Shown: positions 39,302-50,859 of the stretch, piece by piece
Layout: each line of letters begins with the position of its first letter
How positions within the stretch are numbered: the stretch's first letter is position 1
DNA from: Hemibagrus wyckioides
Lineage: Eukaryota; Chordata; Actinopteri; Siluriformes; Bagridae
Direction of reading: 5' to 3'
Assembly (NCBI RefSeq): GCF_019097595.1
Contig: NC_080711.1
Span: 11,428,428 to 11,492,427, forward strand
Length of the DNA stretch: 64,000 nucleotides
The notes under the pieces: model-generated
What the model was told of the DNA's origin: nothing
Database searches by the model: none
What the model saw: the letters and a program-made list of their open reading frames with translations, nothing else
Made by a program: the position numbers and the translations under genes

Positions 39302-40440
39302 CACTATATTGCCAAAAGTTTTGGGATAAAGTTTTGCCTTTACATGTACTTTAATGACATCCTATTCTTAATCCGTAGGGTTTAATATGGAGTTGGCCTC
39401 TCCTTTGCCACTATAACAGCTTCAACTCTTTGGGAAGGCTTTTCACAAGGTTAAGGAGTGTGTTTATGGGAATTTTTGACCATCCCCTTAGAAGCACATT
39501 TGTGAGGTCAGGCACTGATGTTGGACGAGAAGGCCTGGCTCGCAGTCTCTGCTCTAATTCATCCCAGATCGGGTTGAGGCCAGGACTCATGTTGGAATAG
39601 GAAGGGGTCATCCCCAAACTGTTCCCACAAAGTTGGGTGAATGAAATTGTCCAAAATGTCTTGGTATGCTGAAGCATTAAGTGTTCCTTTCACTGGAACT
39701 AAGGGGCCAAGCCCAACCCCTGAAAAACAACCCCACACCATAATCCCCCCTACACCAATCTTTACACTTGGCACAATGCAGTCAGACAAGTACTGTTCTC
39801 CTGGCAACTGCCAAACCCAGGCTCCTCCATCGGATTGCAGAGAAGCATGATTGGTCACTCCAGAGAAAACGTTTCCAGCTCTAGAGTCCAGTGGCGGTGT
39901 GCTTTACACCACTGAATCCGACGCTTTGCACTTGGTGATGTAAGGCTTGGATGCAGCTGCTCAGGCATGAAAACCCATTCCATGAAGCTCTCTCACACTG
40001 TTCTTGAGCTAATCTGAAGGCCACATGAAGTTTGGAGGTCTGTTGCTATTGACTCTGCAGAAAGTTGGCAACTTCTGCCCACTGTGTGCCTCAGCATGCG
40101 CTGACCCTGTTCTGTGATTGTACATGGCCTACCACTTTGTGACTGTGTGAGTTGCTGTTGTTCCCAATTGCTTCCATTTTGTTATAACACCACTAACAGT
40201 TGACCGTGGAATACTTAGTAGTGAGGAAATTTCACAAATGGACTTACTGCACAGGTTGCAACCTTTCACAGTACCACACTTGAATTCACTGAGCTCCGTG
40301 ACCCATTCTTTCACAAATGTTTGTAGAAGCAGTCTGTATGCCTAAGCCCTTGATTTTATAAGCCTGTGGCCCTGGAAGTGATTAGAACACCTGAATTCAA
40401 TGATTTGGTGGGGTGTCCCAAAACTTTTGGCAATATAGTG
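39302..40440 (-). mobile_element. Tc1-like transposon with TIRs, minus strand
   Basis: 1139 bp between TA at 39300-39301 and 40441-40442. Ends cactatattgccaaaagttt match their inverse at 25 of 26 positions. The size and target are those of Tc1/mariner. TIRs of this type are, from memory, very common in teleost genomes. It carries a broken transposase on the minus strand. Confidence 0.93.
39411..40314 (-). pseudogene. Tc1-like transposase, inactivated
   Basis: Transposase remnant read from 40314 leftwards. The N-terminal part has a recognisable HTH (SICEISSLLSIPRSTVSGVI) followed by a stop. A middle segment in another frame contains [10 protein letters not shown], the first catalytic Asp. Then come [20 protein letters not shown] and [20 protein letters not shown] in a further frame. 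The stretch from the second catalytic Asp to the Glu is mostly deleted: LFQHE is followed almost at once by [19 protein letters not shown]. The C-terminal region PTSVPDLTNVLLRGWSKIPI is well preserved. Frameshifts and the loss of the D-to-E spacer mean it cannot be active. Confidence 0.9.
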
Positions 40441-40442
40441 TA

Positions 40443-42139
40443 TACTGTAAGAACAGTGACTCAGACCACTTAATTCGTATGTTACACACAATTTATTATC
40501 TCCTGTTATATACATTTATAACCTGCCTCATAATCTGTATATTGTAAAGTTTTTTTTTATTATTTTTTTCTGTATAGCATTGTTTGTAAATTAAATATAT
40601 AGTATAGTTATTATATATCTCTAATATTGAGGGTCACCAACAGCCAGTACCAGATTCTTGTGTGTGTAAAAATATACTTGTTACCAATACACCTGATTCT
40701 GATTATTCCTACCTTTAATATGGGCTACTGTTAATGATTTAATACATGTTTACAGCACACATGTGCACAGGTTTTCTTTCTACTTCTAAGACTAGTTGTA
40801 GTTTTATAGAAACGTAGACAAAACAAGAGAGTGAGCTCTTATATTACTGTCTCCTGAAGCCCCACTTCCTTTCTCTGGTAAGGCAGACAAACCTTTAGAT
40901 TTCTAATGGCTCACTAATACATGCACATACTCAAGAGAAACAATTTCCCGATTCCACCCCCCCACCCCATTCAGATTAATGATGTGATTTATTCTCTTAA
41001 GGAAATCAGGTCTAGCAGGAGTATTCATATATTCCATATAATGAAAGCCTATTACTTAGTGTCTGAAAGATGTCTTTAAGTGATTTTAATCAAATTCTCT
41101 ACTTAGGCTTTTTCAAACTACCGCCTCTGTGATTATCACACCAGCATTAACGTCTCTTAATGGATTTCATGTAAATACATTAATTTGTTATTTTTCTCTA
41201 CCACTTCATCTTTCTGCATATTGTAGATTGTAGAGATTATCTAGGGGATTATAACAGAAAAAAAAAAAGCCTTATGATGTGTGTTTATCCAGATCTGAAA
41301 TTGGGTCTCGCATATTGAAAATAAAAGCCTGAAAAATGTAGACCCTGCCAACCTCCATCTGGCGTTCTGTTGGCCAGCCATTTACTGATAATCGTTTCTA
41401 AAAGTGGAGGACTAACAGACGTTTTATGATGCAAATCGCAAATTCTCAGCGTAGAACGGCGAGTGCCATTAATCCCAAATCACTCAGACTGCACACTGGT
41501 GCCAAGAGCATTAGACCCTTTGTTACCAGCACGGTGACGTTATTACTAGTTCCAGCAACTTCAATTTATTTCCAAAAATCAATTTTGGTACATATTACCT
41601 ACTTGCATGCACTCACTAGAGCTCCATGATATGATCTAACAGCTGCTGGTTAGGCAAGTTGAGAAAGTCAGTTACGCTCATCAGCCACCAGCAGCGTGTC
41701 TCCATCCTGCTGTCCCATGTGCCAAATAAGGCATAAACATCACAGGGTGTGCTGTTATAGGACAAGAAACAATGATGGGGTTGTAAGATGCTACCTTGCG
41801 GCTCATTGTTTTCTTAAAAAAAAAAAAAAAAAAGGTACATCCCAAAAGTCTTACATGATACCACACGAATCAAAGAACAACAGACTTTTAATGTGTTGAG
41901 TTTTCAGTAATGTTTCATGCTGTGAAATGTTTACATTAGTTTCTATCATTTAAAGAAACAGTTGTACATAATTGTTCCCTCACCAACCTCGCTTATTTTT
42001 ACAGAGAAACTGTACAGCACAAATATCTCCGACTTAAAGAATCTCCAATGCTTCTGACTTCTACAAAGTGTTTAAAGATGGTTAAAATAAGCTTACAGAA
42101 AAGTTGATCAAACTGACAATTATGGTTCCTTTACATTTA
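40443..42139. other. Non-coding, no gene seen
   Basis: Poly-A at 41816-41834. No repeat family recognised. Confidence 0.5.
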
Positions 42140-42300
42140 GTACCTGCCAGTCCTTGTATAGGTTGTTACTACAGAAACAATAAAGTATTCTTACTGGAAT
42201 AGTAAGCCAGTCCTATTATTAGAGCTGCTACTATAGAAATTTGATCAACACCTTTAGACCAATCAGAATCAAGCATTACACAGCAGTGTGGTGAGTGGTG
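42140..42300 (+). repeat. Interspersed repeat related to 33560-33690
   Basis: Contains two internal half-copies: gttgttactacagaaacaat and gctgctactatagaaattt, followed by gaccaatcagaatcaagc. The pattern suggests a short non-autonomous element of unknown class. Confidence 0.45.
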
Positions 42301-44897
42301 TGTGTGTTTTTTTTTTTTTATTATTGTCTCCATTAACATTTTTTAAACACAGCAGTAAAAGCATTTATTCTTAGACCAAGAGTAAATGAATAAAATGTCA
42401 ATTGTGCAAAAAGTTTTTTTTTTTCCAAGTTACGTAACTTCAACAATAACCTCTCCACACAATGTAACAATACAGCAAAAGTGCTGTGTGTGTAATTCCT
42501 TTTCCCCCACTCTTTCCCCCTCTTTTAAGTGCTCCTGAATATTTATAACATGGTGTCAAGAAAAGAGCTAACCTTTACATTACAACACAAGTTCAAGCTC
42601 ATGTTGCACATTTCCAGCCACTGCTTCCAATATATTGCTTGCATATAAACTGGATTTGTCAAAGGAAGGTGACGGAGTCGTCTCTTGGGTGGGAAAGTTG
42701 TTCCAATCTGAGCAAGGTACTTACTGTCCCTTTTTCTATAACTGAGTAAAGAGGTGGAGTGCAAAAAAAACTTCTCGAAACTCAGAAAATGCAAAAAAAA
42801 AAAAAAAACCAACATCCACAACACAACCCAGCTGCCTGAGCTTGAAAGAAATAGAAGAACAAAATTGGAGTAGCCAACTATTGCCCAGAAGCAATGAGTG
42901 TTTGTGTTTTTCAGCACAACAAGGCAAGACTTCGTAATGTTGTTTGAATGGCTATTGATTTGTCAGGGCTTGGTTTGTCGGCAGGTGATAGCTTCATCAG
43001 AATGGCAGAAGTGATGCTGTGTGCTTTCTGTATTCACTGGATGGCCAGCCGGTGATGGCATCAAATAGGCTGATTTCTAAAAGGAACTAATCGGCAATGA
43101 TGTCCTTATTACCGATAATTAATGGGAGAGGCAGAACAAAACATCGACCCTTGTTTTGTAATGTCTTCCATTAGTGACATTGTATGGCACAGCCAGTAGG
43201 AGGGGGTTTAAATCCTCTTAAAGGTGTTCGCTTTTGGTCAACCGGGTTCTTTTTATATATCCCTGGATATAAAGAGCAGGAGAGTTTTAGCACTCTTAAT
43301 ATGAGCACATGAAAAAGGCAGCTCCGTTCTATAATTTTTCTAATGTGCATAATGTGCTAATCCACATCGGCTTTCTGTTTCATGCCCTGTCCTTTCCCAG
43401 GTCTACAAGAAACCGCTTACATATTTAGTCTATTTTTAAAGGCGTGGTCGGGCTTGCCCCAGCTACTGAATTCCAGGAAGTTTGTCTGTCTCAGTGCCAT
43501 GCTAACCACAGTGTGTCCACTCAGACTGCCTCAGTTCTGCTGACTACAGAGGTTACTTGTGGTCGTTCGTTCTTGGCAAGGCCATCGGCATCTAAATTTG
43601 TGTGTCCACCCATGGAATAATTAGTACTCCCAAACAGAGTCTCTCCACTCTTTTGTTTTGGAGCCATGGCCCTCAGCTAGCACTGCAAAAATATCCCATA
43701 ATTGAGAGTCTGAATGAGATTCACAGCAAAGTCATCTTAATTAAGCTGAGGGAATGATGCTGTTAGAATAATGCCAGACTTTATGTATGGTGTAATGTTT
43801 TCCCCCCCGTTCTTTAAACAGCATTGCTCTAGCTGTCCAGACACTGGTGAGGACAGTTAGGGGGTGGCCCACCATGCGCTGATGCATGGCTCCAGGGTCA
43901 GGAGGCGCTGATGAGACATTTATGGAAGCTGCACTTCAGCTATGGCTGGACAGGGACTGGAGCCAACAAGTACTCTGGGAGTGGGAGGGAGTCCCAAGGC
44001 ACCGATAATTACACTATCTCTGTGCACCAGCAACTCTGTTAGGAAGAATGATGGGAGAAAATGGTGGTCAAAAGGTCTGCTGGAAGTGTGTGCACAAAAT
44101 GAAGTGGTGGGACATATTGTAATTTGCCAGCTCACCACCCAGCACAGGCCTGGACAGGAAGCCGCCATTTATGCAGCTGATTGTTTCGTCTCTGAGATCA
44201 AAGTGATTTTTTTTTCAGCCATACCATCCAACCAGTCATGTACCTCAATCAGACTCTTAAGATTGCTTCATGGCCGACTTGCTGTGTTTCCATACACTGC
44301 TGCTGTAAATTGGGTGTTCACTGTTTTTTTTTTTTTTTTTTTTTGCAGAACTAGTGTTTACTGACTATTCTGTTGGCTGTGGCCAGATTTTTAGGGACAC
44401 TTTTTCTCACTAGCCTGTACTTTTATTAATCCAGTCTGGTGTCATGTGGTGTCATCTAGAACAACATGTTCTTGTCTGGCTTCTGTTTTGGTAGGCAGTT
44501 CAAAAAATATACAAAGGCTTGTCGACAGCAGTGATATTTTCCCTTCTGTACTGACCTCATGCCAGAACCTTTTATTGCATATGCACTACTTTTGTACATT
44601 TTGATCATAACATTTAGTGTGCCTTTTGAATGTATTGTGTAACCCATTATTCATCATTTTAACTGTCAGTTTTTAGTCAGATAATGAAATACTCATTGTA
44701 GCACTGACAGCTTGAGCACTATGAGTGTTTTTATGCAGTCCCTTTTATTTATTTAATTATTGATTTATTTCCCATTACTTTTAATTACTTTCATTTACAG
44801 TGTTCAATGGTATACCATATAAATTATTTTTCTCATTTTAGTCAATTATTTTCAGTCATTGTATACATAGTTATTTAAACGTAGGTTGGCTATATTC
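42301..44897. other. Non-coding, no gene seen
   Basis: Homopolymer runs at 42308, 42788-42809 and 44322-44344. A 140-codon frame (43942-44364) and a 124-codon minus frame (42543-42917) show no domain and no splice context. Confidence 0.5.
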
Positions 44898-45235
44898 GTT
44901 CATTCATGTTAAGTAACCCTGTTCTTCTGGTAAGGATCACAGTGAACCTGAAGCACATCTCAGGAATTCTGGGAATAATTCAGTAATATAACCTGGATAG
45001 GTTGCCAGCCAGTCACAGGGCAGGGCACCATTTACACACTCATTTGTACCTAAGGGAAATTTAGTGCTTCCAATCCACCTACAGGCATGTACCAGCATGT
45101 GAAGTAGGAGGAAAATGGGGAACCCAGAGGAATCACACACATGCACATGGAGATCATGAAACTCCATACAGACCTAAGCTCAGAATAAAACTTGCTCTGG
45201 GGCTGTAAGGTAGCAATGCTAAGCACTGGTGCAAG
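44898..45235 (-). repeat. tRNA-derived SINE (6528 family), reverse, diverged
   Basis: From the tail: cattcatgttaagtaaccct, gatcacagtgaacctgaag, ggcagggcacca, tacacactcattt, ggaacccagaggaatcaca, catacagacc and the head near 45200-45232 (gctgtaaggtagcaatgct). Nearly full length. Confidence 0.78.
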
Positions 45236-45549
45236 ATTAGCTTCTTATAAGAAAACAGAAATGTTACAAGATCACAGTTTAAGATAAGAATGGTTTTGCC
45301 GGTCTTCATTTTCTCTTCTTATTAACTTGGTTCTCTGTGAACGCTCACTCTGGCCTGACCGATGATCTCTGGGCGGAGTGGGAAGGTAATTTTGGAAATG
45401 GCAGAGAGAGAGAGAGAGAGAGGGAGAGAACTGAAATTTAAATCTACTTTTATTATAACAATTAATTCACTAATGTAGGCAGAAAGAATTTAACAAAGTT
45501 CATTAAAACTCACATATTTCTCAAGGTACTATTGGTAATATTAAAAAGT

Positions 45550-48500
45550 CAGCACCAATCCATCATTTTTATAAACTGTACATAATACTTCATTTATGCC
45601 CCATAAACGTTTGCAAACAGCAAATCAAGTTATAATATGCATACTCCACCCTCAACTGAGCAGCCACAAGCCCCAAGAACATAGAACTACACTACTGCAT
45701 CCTGTCATGCTAATTTGTTATTCCTGGTTTTCCAGATGGCCAATTCTGCAGGTACCAGATAAAAAATACGTCAAGACAATCTTTTTTCTTTGAACTGAGT
45801 ATTTTGGCCCACTTTCAGTTGTATTTTGAACAACTGAAAGGTGAACACTTCACCTAGAGATGAAAACCAATTACTTAGTAAAGAGAAGAGACTACCCAAC
45901 CGTGTGCACTGCACAAAAAGATGAAATATTGATTCTGTCTCTGAGCAGAAAGGACAGCCCACCCCAACATGAGGATTGAAGTGTACCACATGTCTGTTTG
46001 TAGCTACTGCTCTATGAACAGTTCTCCAATGGAGGTCCCCTGTCCACTTATCAATTGGAAATTGGTACAGGATCAGGATATGGCATCAGCCTTTAGCTGG
46101 AATTATGTCCAAGCCAAACATTTCTGTTTATTGGTCCACTGTCCAACCCCAGGCAAATGATGTGCATTTGACATTTTCACATGTGTAAAAAGGCACAAAA
46201 TTGGGATTTTAAAAGGGGTTTTAAAAGTTATCAAACAGCACTCTTCATCTTTTATTCCCGCACAGCTCAGTCACATTGTCAAATAAAGGGAAAGTAAACT
46301 ACAATACATTCTATCTACACTACATTCTTTAATACCAGCTTGATTACTCAAAAAAGCTTTTATTCTGCTCCCAACTTCCCATGTACATCTACAATGAGTC
46401 ATTGTAGAAACTGAGTTGGTCTCAGTCCAGTTCTTTCTCAGAATTCTCAGAATTTTGCTGCAGGATATAACCCAGTTTTGGGCACTCAACAGCCAGCAGG
46501 TGTGAACCTAGATTGACAGAATAAAAGTCTTGAAGGTAGAAAGGAGTTGAAAAATAGTTACCACCTCATGGCCAAAATTCAAGAGACATATCAGGAAATC
46601 TTAATAGAACAAAGACTTTCCAGGCCTCGAAAATAGATCTGTAAAGAAAAAAAAGAGTATGGTCTACCAGCTCAGTCGTTTTAAACTTCATAAGAAACAG
46701 ACTTTTATCAAGACCCATTTTCAATTGCACTCTTTAAAAGTGCTGCTGCAGAACCAATCCATGCAAAATGACTATTATATGGTCATTTTTGTGTGGCTTG
46801 CAATCTAAAGGCCATTATCCTGGATTTAATGTCTACAAAGCCCTGCCCCACTTCTTGTGTTGGAAGATATAAAATAGCTGATGAGATTCAGTGCTGGCCT
46901 GACCAAAAAAAAAAGGTCACTAGCATTCTATGGATGCCTTGTAATAATCTTCTGCAGTACATTGAATTTGTGTCATTGAAAGAGTGTAGACGCCAGTGGA
47001 TTATTAGCAACCAATACTCTCCCTCTGTAGGACAACTCGAGTAGCAACAATTTTACCAAGACAAACTGGTATCCACTCTTTCCGCTATATACCTTCTCAA
47101 TTTTACATCTGAAATTCATATGACCCCAATTAATTCACCCCCCTGTTCCCTGTTTGAGATTTCCTGTTCTGCCTAAAAAGCTTCAGTTTTATTCCTACTG
47201 ACTTTAGCTGATGATGCATTTTCATAAACACAAAGCGCCTCATATAGGACCTTAATATCCTGTACATGATTCGCAAAAGCTCATCTTCATAAGCACGTAA
47301 ATTGATTCCTAAACTCTACAGAAAACCTGGTATAATAAAACCAGCCAATGTGTTCACGCATGCTAAGAGGTACAGGTTGTATAGTTGCCCAGACAAGAGA
47401 CAGCCTTGACTGGTACCCTTGAATCTTCAATTGGCTGGCTCAACCCACATCCCATTTGAACTATCCATGCAGCACAATACTGCAAACAATAATTTCACCA
47501 TTTAAAAAAAAACCTTTACCAAAACCAAAAGCTTTAAGTACATCGGATAGACATCGGATCCGACTTTCTTGTTGAAAACCTTACAGATAGCTACAGTATC
47601 CTGTATTAAACAGGTATTCTGTACTAAATCTTTCACTTCTTGTTCCTTTCTGGAATACAAGCTTGGCTTTCATGTACAACAAAGTGAAGATCCTTTTTAA
47701 GCCTGTTGGCTTTTTGGCCTTTTGATAAAATCCTATAAGTGGTCAATAACACAACAGGTTTCCAAATCTTTAAAGGAGACAGAGCTGTCTTTTAATGTAA
47801 GATAAAACAGACAGTTGACAAGACACAGGTAAATAACCATCTCACCAGCTGCACTGAAGACATCATAAATATCTCCTCCAACAGAGTTTCCAAAAGTGCT
47901 TATTAAAATCAAGATGGCAAGCCATCAATGCCAGACACCCTAAGACAAGCAGGCCAACCACAGCACCAAGTTCTTGAAAAGATATGTCAGCATCCAGAGC
48001 AGTTTTTTTTATAAGAGTCTATTTGAGGCAGGTCTTGAAGGAGTTTATCAGTACGCGGCATCACAATGCTCAGCCAAACAAAGACTAGAAAAAAAAAGTC
48101 CACTGCAATGCAATGCATCTCTGTCGCATTGGTAGTCACCTCCCATCAGGAAGATGAAGACATGCCATATGTTTGTGCTGTGCTACTGTATGCTCCGAAT
48201 AAAAACAAAAAAAAAAAAAGCACTGGGAGCTTCCATGTCAGCAATAGAGATAAAACAAGACCTCACTAGAGCACCTTTCACCCTTTCATTCAAAAAAGAC
48301 CTCAATTCCTTTTTTTACACAAAATATCAAGCACCATAGGAACCTGACTGCCCAATAATTCTGACTCTATGACAGATATGTCTGTTTCAAGAGATTGAAT
48401 GGTTTCTCATAAACTCTTAGTAGATTTAATAGTGTACTCCTGACAAAACAGTCTTTATCTTCCCTGTTTCCCACCGTTGTCTGGAAGCTTAAAAAATTTT

Positions 48501-49215
48501 TATTTTTCAGGACTGCCAGAATTTCTCAAAATGTTCACAGAAATGTAATGTTACAATGCCAGTATGTAGACTTTTTGGAAAACCGGGACATACTTATTAT
48601 AACAGAAATGAAAAGATGATCAGTAAAGCCTACTGGAACAATCAATGACCCGAGTGTTAAAATGCTTAGACATAAAAATCCTGTTTAAGCGGGTAGCACT
48701 AATTGTTTTATCACTAGTTTTTGCCCAAGTTCACTTTCTCACATTTGGATGTTTAACTGTCCATATATTTAAAAGGTCAGCTTCTCTAACTAATTTGGAT
48801 GAATAATTAGAAGCCTGCATGTGAGGTTCCTCAGAAGTACCATCCAGAGTAAAACATCTTAACATTAAATTCCAATAATAACATTAACATCATTAACACA
48901 CGGTCTTAAAACCTCACTTAACACACTGCAAAAGCTAATCCGATTATGCCCCACGTTGGGCGAACAAACGTTAATAAAATGAAATACAGCTCCTCTCTAT
49001 GTCAGCTTTAACTACCAAAAGATGGCCATTTACTATTTCCTCTGTGTTTAAGACTTTAAGACAGTATCTCTTATCTGGAGAAAGTTAAATTGCTACCCCT
49101 GCACTCAAATTTGTCTTGCGACTAAGTACTTGCTGCCCTTTCCACCACATTCCCCACTCAACTCCATTAACACATCACTATGTGTTTCCTGAAGAAATAT
49201 AACGTCATTTCTTTT
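45550..49215 (-). pseudogene. LINE ORF2 (endonuclease / reverse transcriptase) remnant
   Basis: ORF2 of L1/Tx1-type LINEs nicks target DNA and reverse-transcribes the RNA. Starting near 49213 the minus strand reads DVIFLQETHSDVLMELSGE, the APE-endonuclease QETH motif. Further on come FHFINVCSPNVGHNR and IVPVGFTDHL (endonuclease end), then at about 48000 LDADISFQELGAVVG, the usual lead-in to the RT fingers. VLKAFGFG and GYQSRLSLVWATIQPVPLSM (decayed RQGCPLS box) follow near 47400. The C-terminal block at 45906-45956 reads CPFCSETESIFHLFVQC, the Cys/His knuckle after the RT. Many frameshifts and stops; inactive. Confidence 0.82.
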
Positions 49216-49475
49216 TCTCAATTATTTCAGAAATTAATGCATACTTATATCCATCTTTCTCAGCATTGATGTTAATAGAGTCCACTCTTGAAATGTACAT
49301 ATCAGAGGTAAAGCAGGAGAGAAGACAAACAAATAATGATGTTACTGGAAGAAACACCACCTGAAGCGTAGCTGGTCTACTATACAAATGTTCTTAACGT
49401 TCTCTTTTCTGTACTTTCTAATTACAGTCAAATGCTTCCTTAAATAAAGCTGTTTTCTTTCTCTCATGCAGAAGA

Positions 49476-50340
49476 TCAAATCAGTCTACTGAAGAACTGT
49501 AAATGATTGTAGAAACTTCTCAACATCAGAGGAAAATTCCTTAACATTAACCTGTTTTCAAAAGTGTCATCTAAAATACTATCGCTCTCTTCTAAAGTGT
49601 CCAGAGAGAGATCCTTACAAGAAATGTCTTGAGAATTTCCTTTCGAGTCCACACTGGGAACAGGAGTCAATATCATGAAGAGAAGGAGTATCATCTGACG
49701 GAACATCATCCAGTCCACTCAGCTTATTAGTTGTGTAATTACAACACATCTCTGTCTTGACTTCTAACAATACAGCCAGATTGATCATTACTAGAACTCA
49801 TAGCTATATTCTCACCATTCCAGCTATTAGACCGTTCAACAACCAGAATCTCAGTATTGCCACTGTCAACATTATCAACATCACTAGATGCGAGTTTAGA
49901 GCTCGAAGCAGACACCACTGATGGTTTCGGAACATTATCTGACTGGGTAACTGCAGGACAATCGACATCAGTCTTTAAATGACGTACCTTAGAAGGGCCT
50001 GCGATTTCCTTCTGAATAATGAGGCATCAGCTTCAGTCTCTGAGTGAGTAATATGCGATCTCGCTCTATGTGAGGACAACAAGCCGTTTGTGGCCAATAT
50101 CACTGCATTCAGAACACCATAAATTACCGGTGGTTGCATAACTCATATCCTTCATATATAACATGGAAGGAAGTGTCGAGTCTATAATAATGTAAACTTG
50201 CCTCTTAAAAGACATGGCATGTTTGACTGGGTGTTGGCACCCCAAATACTGTATATTGCCCTGAATAAACTAGCGATTTGGCAAAAATGATTGCTCCAAA
50301 GTTTCTTCAGAAATAAACTGTGGCACAATTGACTTTTGAA
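49476..50340 (-). pseudogene. LINE ORF1 (nucleic-acid-binding) remnant
   Basis: Minus-strand translation gives FKRQVYIIIDSTLPSMLYMK, then CSECSDIGHKR at about 50110. That is a CCHC zinc knuckle in which the last Cys position holds Val. Such a knuckle follows a folded domain in Tx1-type ORF1 proteins, which coat the element RNA. The rest is acidic, low-complexity sequence (DVDNVDSGNTEILVVE and further down SLDTLEESDSILDDTF), as expected for the tail. Several stops interrupt it. It ends about 260 bp before the ORF2 remnant. Confidence 0.65.
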
Positions 50341-50820
50341 GATGGTACATTATACCACATTCTTGTTAACAACAAGGCGAGGTTGAGTTTAAAAAAAAAA
50401 AACTGCTTTATTCATGTGGGAAGCAGAGGCAGTGTTCTCATGGCCAACCTCAAACATCTAATTTTTTTTATTTCACATACACAACCATACAGCAATACAC
50501 ATAGTGACATGCTGTTTGACAGTCTGTGTGAATAAAAAAGAAGAATAAAAATACAACAAATAGGGTTACGATAGAAATAGAAATTACCCGTAAAAGTAAA
50601 GTGCCATTAGAACATACTATAACATAATGCCCTCATCATACATACCTGAAACATTGTGCAGGGACAAAGATGACACAACCTCTTAGACAAAATACTTGCC
50701 CAACCATACAATAAACAGAAGAAATAGCAAAATGAAGTTGAAAAAAAAAGGTGAACTCACACAGCTAAGGTCTAACCCAGCACTGCTTCCACCCACACAC
50801 CTCCCAGCATGCACCAGAAT

Positions 50821-50856
50821 GAGAGAGAGAGGAAGAGAGAGAGAGTGAGAGAGGGA
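50821..50856 (+). repeat. (GA)n-rich tract
   Basis: Imperfect GA repeat just beyond the 5' side of the antisense LINE. Confidence 0.9.
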
Positions 50857-50859
50857 GCA

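Larger units (their letters stand above)
45500..50400 (-). mobile_element. Antisense, decayed LINE of L1/Tx1 type
   Basis: About 5 kb of non-LTR retrotransposon on the minus strand, 5' end near 50.4 kb and 3' end near 45.5 kb. In minus-strand order it shows an ORF1 with a zinc-knuckle-like motif, an endonuclease start with LQETHSD, reverse transcriptase blocks and a C-terminal Cys/His motif. This order is that of L1/Tx1-clade elements. Frameshifts and stops occur throughout, so it is an old copy. Boundaries are approximate; no clear target duplication was found. Confidence 0.82.

Noticed and set aside
43942..44364. 140-codon plus-strand frame
   Set aside because: No recognisable domain and it ends in a poly-T (Phe) run; likely chance.
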